Source: Desertifilum tharense IPPAS B-1220 (GTDB taxonomy: Bacteria > Cyanobacteriota > Cyanobacteriia > Cyanobacteriales > Desertifilaceae). From it: DNA of 64,000 nt. Positions 60,216-64,000 of this stretch are shown piece after piece (position 1 is the first letter of the stretch; each line of letters opens with the position of its first letter). The stretch is from positions 109,868-173,867 of the forward strand of contig NZ_MJGC01000099.1 of the NCBI RefSeq assembly GCF_001746915.1, in the 5' to 3' direction. The notes beneath the pieces were generated by a model. That model was not told the DNA's origin and searched no databases. It saw only the letters and a list, made by a program, of their open reading frames with translations. Position numbers and translations under genes: made by a program.

Positions 60216-62915
60216 GTGGATGTACCCTCCCTCAAAGATGTAATCGATTGGTATCCCCTCACGGCGACTCCCAATATGCGGGTGACAGAGATACTCCAAT
60301 TGATGCGTCAGCCTAAAATGCCTTCTCCTCTCACTCACTCAGTATTCCCGATAGCAACAGAGGTCAGTCCCTCCGTTGCAAAAAATTGCATTGCAATTGT
60401 GACACCAACAGGTCAACTTGTTGGTTTGTTAACAGAACGGGAGCTAGTGAGGGCAATGGTTGCAGGCGAATTGCATCCTGATGTTACGGCTGGGGAAGTA
60501 ATGGAGAGAGCGCCCTTAACGTTGAAGCTAGGAGAACGCGCGACGCTTTTGACTGCCCTAGACCTATTTCAACAATACCCGATTCAATCTCTCCCTGTCG
60601 TTGACGAGCAAGGGAACTTGCAGGGAATGCTCTCATTAAGCCATGTCTTTCAACAGATCGATCCGCGATCGCTCTATCAACACCTCGAACAACTCCAGCA
60701 ACTCGTCACCGAACAACAGCGCCATCACCAACTCGAACAACTCGTTCGCAAGCGCACCACCCAACTACATCAAGCCAACCGCGCCCTCAAAACCCTCAGC
60801 GAGTGCAACCAAGTCTTAGTCAGAGCTACAGCAGAATCCGAACTCTTGCACGACATCTGCCAAGTTATCCTGGAAACCGGAGGCTATCGGCTGGCTTGGA
60901 TTGGCTTTGCAACGCCTGAAACGGGTGCTGGAGCGTTTGCAGGCGAAATGGAAGATTTAGGCGACTATTTCAGCATCAATGACGCCACGGGGGAAGAAGC
61001 CGATGCGATCGCCATTGCTCTGCGAACGGGTAAACCTTGCGTAATTCGTTATGACACCCCATCCACCTACGGGTACGGAGCCGTTTTATCCCTCCCTTTA
61101 AAAGATTATTATGCCTCCAATGCCCCAGCCGCTCCCTGCTTTGGCACCCTCAATATTTATGCAACCCCTCTGGATGTCTTCGATAGCGCTGAGGTGCAAC
61201 TGCTCTCTAAACTGGCAGCCGACTTAGCCTATGGCATCAAAGCCTTGCGAACGCGCACAGAACGCGAAACCGCGCAACAGGAACTCGATCGGTTTTTTGA
61301 GCTTTCCCTAGACTGGCTGTTTGTGTCCGATTTTAACGGTTACTTTCAGCGGATTAATCCGGCGGTGAGCAAAACCCTCGGCTATCGTACCGAACAGTTG
61401 CTAGAAGTGCCGTGGCTGGAGTTTGTCCACAAGAGCGATCGCGCCAACACCCAAGCCGAGTTACAAAAGCTCTGTCAAGGACAAGCGACTGTTTACTTTG
61501 AAAACCGCTTTTGTGCAGCCGATGGCTCCTATCGGTGGATGGCGTGGACTGCCGTACCCGTAATGGCTCAACGGGCGATCTATGGCGTGGCTCGCGATGT
61601 CACCGAGCGCAAATGGGCCCAAGATGCTCTGTTAAAATCTCAACAAAAGCTGACGCTGCACGTTCAACAAACCCCCCTCGCCGTGATTGAATGGAACTTG
61701 CAAGGGGAAGTTACAGAATGGAACCCCGCCGCCGAAGAGATTTTTGGCTATAGCAAGGCTGAGGTTTTGGGGCGTTGCGCTGTCAACTTTTTAGTGCCCA
61801 AAGAGTTAAGACCGACGTTGCGGCATTTGTTAAGCTGCCTGTTGTCTGGAAAAACGATTGAAGAGGCGATCGCCCTAGAGCATTTTGAGCTTGAAGTCGC
61901 AGACTCGACCAAAATTAAGGTCGCCCATGAAAACCTCACCAAAGACGGACGCCTGATTATTTGCGAGTGGTACAATACCCCCCTGGTGGATCGCAAAGGT
62001 CAGATTATTGGGGTAGCCTCCCTCGCCTTGGATATTACCGAGCGCAAGCAAGCCGAACAAGCCTTGCAACTGGCAAACGAGGCGCTGGAGTTGCGCGTTG
62101 TCGAACGCACGGCGGAGTTGATGCAAACCCTAGAGCAACTTCAGGCAGAAATTCACGAACGACAGCGCTTAGAGGTGGAATTGCGAACCAGTTTGTCTAA
62201 GGAAAAGGAACTCAATGAGTTAAAATCGCGCTTTGTATCAATGGTGTCTCACGATTTTCGCACGCCCCTCACCACCATTCAGTCGTCGGCGGAATTGCTC
62301 GAACATTATGGCCCCCAATGGAGCGAAGAGAAAAAACGCATTCACCTCCACCGGATGCAAACCTCAGTCCATCGCATGACGCAGTTGTTAGAAGATATTT
62401 TAACGATTGGTCGCGCCGAGGCGGGTAAGTTGGAATTTCAGCCCAAACCGCTGGATTTAAGGCAGTTTGCGGTGCAGTTGGTTGAGGAAATGCAGTTGTT
62501 GAGCAGCGCTCATACGTTGGTGTTTCGCTCCTCCGGACAGTACGATCGGGCGATCGCCGATGAGAAGTTGTTGCACCATATTTTTAGCAATTTGCTCTCC
62601 AACGCCATTAAATACTCGGTGGTGGGAAGTTTAATCGAGTTTGAGCTAATTTGTCCAGACTCGCCGCAGGGTGAGGTGGTGTTTTGCGTGCGCGATCGCG
62701 GGATTGGGATTCCCCCAGAGGATATCCCCATGCTGTTTACCGCGTTTCACCGTTGCAGCAACGCCAATCATATCGCGGGGACGGGGTTAGGCTTAACAAT
62801 CGTCAAAAAATGTGTGGATTTACATGGGGGCGCAATCTCGCTAGAATCTCAACTCGGTATCGGTACAGTATTTACTGTTACTCTGCCTTTAGAGCAACGC
62901 GAACCCCTAGACTGA
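60216..62915 (+). CDS. Multi-sensor histidine kinase: CBS pair, GAF, two PAS, kinase
   Basis: An 899-residue soluble kinase starting at GTG 60216. Two CBS domains occupy 1-155 (CIAIVTPTGQLVGLLTERELVRAMV, QSLPVVDEQGNLQGMLSLSHVF), then a coiled coil, GAF at about 195-345, PAS at 355-475 and 480-615, and HisKA with VSMVSHDFRTPL, followed by HATPase (SNLLSNAIKYS, RDRGIGIPPED, GTGLGLTIVKK). CBS domains could report adenine-nucleotide or energy state. It is divergent from the CheY-CheC-cyclase operon with 81 bp between, and may phosphorylate that CheY. Confidence 0.93.
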   Translation: MDVPSLKDVIDWYPLTATPNMRVTEILQLMRQPKMPSPLTHSVFPIATEVSPSVAKNCIAIVTPTGQLVGLLTERELVRAMVAGELHPDVTAGEVMERAPLTLKLGERATLLTALDLFQQYPIQSLPVVDEQGNLQGMLSLSHVFQQIDPRSLYQHLEQLQQLVTEQQRHHQLEQLVRKRTTQLHQANRALKTLSECNQVLVRATAESELLHDICQVILETGGYRLAWIGFATPETGAGAFAGEMEDLGDYFSINDATGEEADAIAIALRTGKPCVIRYDTPSTYGYGAVLSLPLKDYYASNAPAAPCFGTLNIYATPLDVFDSAEVQLLSKLAADLAYGIKALRTRTERETAQQELDRFFELSLDWLFVSDFNGYFQRINPAVSKTLGYRTEQLLEVPWLEFVHKSDRANTQAELQKLCQGQATVYFENRFCAADGSYRWMAWTAVPVMAQRAIYGVARDVTERKWAQDALLKSQQKLTLHVQQTPLAVIEWNLQGEVTEWNPAAEEIFGYSKAEVLGRCAVNFLVPKELRPTLRHLLSCLLSGKTIEEAIALEHFELEVADSTKIKVAHENLTKDGRLIICEWYNTPLVDRKGQIIGVASLALDITERKQAEQALQLANEALELRVVERTAELMQTLEQLQAEIHERQRLEVELRTSLSKEKELNELKSRFVSMVSHDFRTPLTTIQSSAELLEHYGPQWSEEKKRIHLHRMQTSVHRMTQLLEDILTIGRAEAGKLEFQPKPLDLRQFAVQLVEEMQLLSSAHTLVFRSSGQYDRAIADEKLLHHIFSNLLSNAIKYSVVGSLIEFELICPDSPQGEVVFCVRDRGIGIPPEDIPMLFTAFHRCSNANHIAGTGLGLTIVKKCVDLHGGAISLESQLGIGTVFTVTLPLEQREPLD

Positions 62916-63165
62916 CAGCAGATCGGTCGTCTCCATTGCTGACCTATTTTAATTAGAATCCTCGGCTTTGTAATAAATCAAACGCTCTCAGGAATGGCGG
63001 GGAATTCTGGCTTTACCTGCGATACAAAAAGGGGGATGAACTTTAGAGAGAGCATCATTTTTTGAAGATCGATCGATTTGCGCCAAAAGACAGAGGAACC
63101 CCTCATAAAGTTTCGTTACAGTGAACTCATATCGATAAATGAATTAATCGAACGGAGTTGAAATC

Positions 63166-63384
63166 ATGGAAGTTAAAGAAAGATCTGAAATGCGCGAAGA
63201 GGTTAAACAACCTTATTTCTATCAAGGAACGCAATGGAAGTGGGGCTTCAATCCTAGCGCAGAAATCTGGAACGGACGCCTTGCAATGATCGGATTTCTA
63301 GCAGCAACTTTGATAGAACTCATGACTGGTCATGGCTACCTGCGATTCTTAGGGTTTCTGACCGGAACTGATATTGCTCCTTAA
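63166..63384 (+). CDS. hli: High-light-inducible protein (HLIP, one-helix CAB-like)
   Basis: A 72-residue protein with a single chlorophyll-binding helix: AEIWNGRLAMIGFLAATLIELMTGHG contains the ExxNGRxAMxGF motif. HLIPs bind chlorophyll and carotenoid and protect photosystem assembly under light stress. GGAG lies upstream of ATG 63166. The N-terminal part is charged and variable as usual. A HIP1-containing hairpin follows as terminator candidate. Confidence 0.94.
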   Translation: MEVKERSEMREEVKQPYFYQGTQWKWGFNPSAEIWNGRLAMIGFLAATLIELMTGHGYLRFLGFLTGTDIAP

Positions 63385-63404
63385 GAATACTTGTTGAATA
63401 AGTG

Positions 63405-63438
63405 AAGGCGATCGCAGCGACAAAAGGGCGATCGCCTT
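63405..63438. terminator. HIP1-built hairpin after the HLIP gene
   Basis: AAGGCGATCGC (63405-63415) and GCGATCGCCTT (63428-63438) make a perfect 11-bp stem. Each arm includes a HIP1 octamer. It separates convergent genes; T-richness after it is weak. Confidence 0.6.
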
Positions 63439-63485
63439 TACTCTATTTGTATTAAAGATAACTTTTTCCATTCATCTCAATCCCG

Positions 63486-63899
63486 TTATTGGTAAGGAGA
63501 CAGGGGAATGCTCACAATTGCAGTTGTCCCTACACCCACTTCGCTTTCGATCAAAATCTTTCCACCCTGTAACTCGACGCACTTTTTGACAATTGCTAAC
63601 CCTAAACCACTTCCTGGCGCATCTCCAACATTTGGCGATCGATAAAAAGGTCTAAAAAGATGCTTTTGATCCGCTAACGCAATGCCTCTACCTCTATCTT
63701 TAACCTTGAAAATTGCGTTTCTATCCTGATAAATTAATTCAAGCTGAACTTCACTACCCTCCGGTGAATATTTTAGTGCATTCGCCAGCAAATTATTCAA
63801 AGCCTGCTTCAGCAAGCGAGAATCAAGTTGAGTTATTTGTGGAGATTGAGGGCAGATTAAAGTTAAAATATGCGGTTCTTCAGTATCTAGTATGCCAAT
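63486..63899 (-). pseudogene. Histidine kinase ATPase-domain remnant
   Basis: The frame encodes only the HATPase half of a kinase: LKQALNNLLANALKYSPEGS (N box), KVKDRGRGIAL (G1) and GSGLGLAIVKKCVEL (G2). Coding-like sequence (ILDTEEPHILTLICPQ) continues to an in-frame TGA at 63900-63902, with no ATG; the only early start is TTG at 63815. The His-containing dimer domain and sensor are absent within the frame. It may be a frameshifted kinase continuing past the window edge, or an orphan fragment. The downstream end is intact. Confidence 0.65.
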
Positions 63900-64000
63900 T
63901 CAATAATTATTCTCATCAGAAAGAGAGGATTATTGTAGAACGAAGAATGAGTAATCCGGAATAGGATTGACAAACTAGGCACATTGATTGTTGACTGTAG

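Noticed and set aside
1..64000. tRNA or rRNA genes
   Set aside because: Reading the spacers I found no cloverleaf with CCA-type acceptor or rRNA-like sequence; a dedicated scan could still find one.

Overview
The window is a chromosomal segment of a nitrogen-fixing cyanobacterium. The evidence is the frequent HIP1 octamer GCGATCGC, a cyanobacterial-type nif cluster with fdxH and a cnfR/patB regulator, chlP (geranylgeranyl reductase), an NblB-like HEAT protein, a high-light-inducible protein and a PEP-CTERM surface protein. Simple intergenic repeats built from AACTCCC and GTGCTGAGT units suggest a filamentous, Oscillatoriales-like genome. That placement is inference; no ribosomal RNA or tRNA was seen.

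Layout. 1-11286: nif region, all on + : nifD (3' part), nifK, a Mo-nitro_C protein, a fused nifE-nifN gene, nifX, DUF269, DUF683, nifW, hesA, hesB/iscA, fdxH, a molbindin, fdxB, then the regulator cnfR. 11357-19607: metal island with a DUF5132 protein (-), double-FeoA protein, FeoB, FeoC-like, ferritin, ferritin-like protein, an HMA_2-type protein and a P-type ATPase that lacks the CPx motif. Fur-box-like sites lie at its head. 19741-29000: isoaspartyl peptidase, MBL-fold hydrolase, HIT protein, PEP-CTERM protein, exported beta-helix protein, and a PlsY-like domain fused to a PEP-synthase-like phosphotransferase. 29063-41077: cell envelope and housekeeping genes (SLH protein, amidase, coaD, coiled-coil protein, DUF2157/GDYXXLXY pair, recX, L,D-transpeptidase, GH100 invertase, NblB-like, CBS protein). 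41147-49010: M42 peptidase, a two-gene unit that may be toxin plus partner, ABC exporter, cysA, YidD with a Cys-rich tail, chlP, a small secreted protein and an NfeD-like protein. 49331-55102: two HTH/NB-ARC/TPR STAND regulators, each preceded by a divergent NfeD-like gene or remnant and by the same inverted-repeat operator candidate. 55337-63899: two-component and c-di-GMP signalling genes, an HLIP and a broken kinase remnant.

How they work together. The nif genes encode the catalytic MoFe protein (nifDK), the cofactor scaffold (nifEN), cofactor carriers and assembly factors (nifX, DUF269, DUF683, nifW, hesA, hesB), electron donors (fdxH, fdxB), Mo handling (molbindin) and the low-oxygen activator CnfR. 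The adjacent iron uptake and storage genes could supply the large iron demand of nitrogenase.

Most notable observations. (1) The nifE-nifN fusion linker is made of the same sequence repeats found in intergenic DNA of this window, so a repeat has become coding sequence and joined two genes. (2) A divergent NfeD-like / STAND-regulator module is duplicated in tandem with a conserved GTACACA-N10-TGTGTAY inverted repeat; one copy is a single gene, the other split in two. (3) The P-type ATPase has no CPx motif and shares an N-terminal domain with its neighbour. (4) A PlsY-like membrane domain is fused to a PEP-synthase-like enzyme. (5) YidD carries a 13-cysteine tail. (6) A possible Tse2-like toxin gene sits with an unknown partner. 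(7) A roughly 150-bp dispersed element occurs in inverted copies 20 kb apart.
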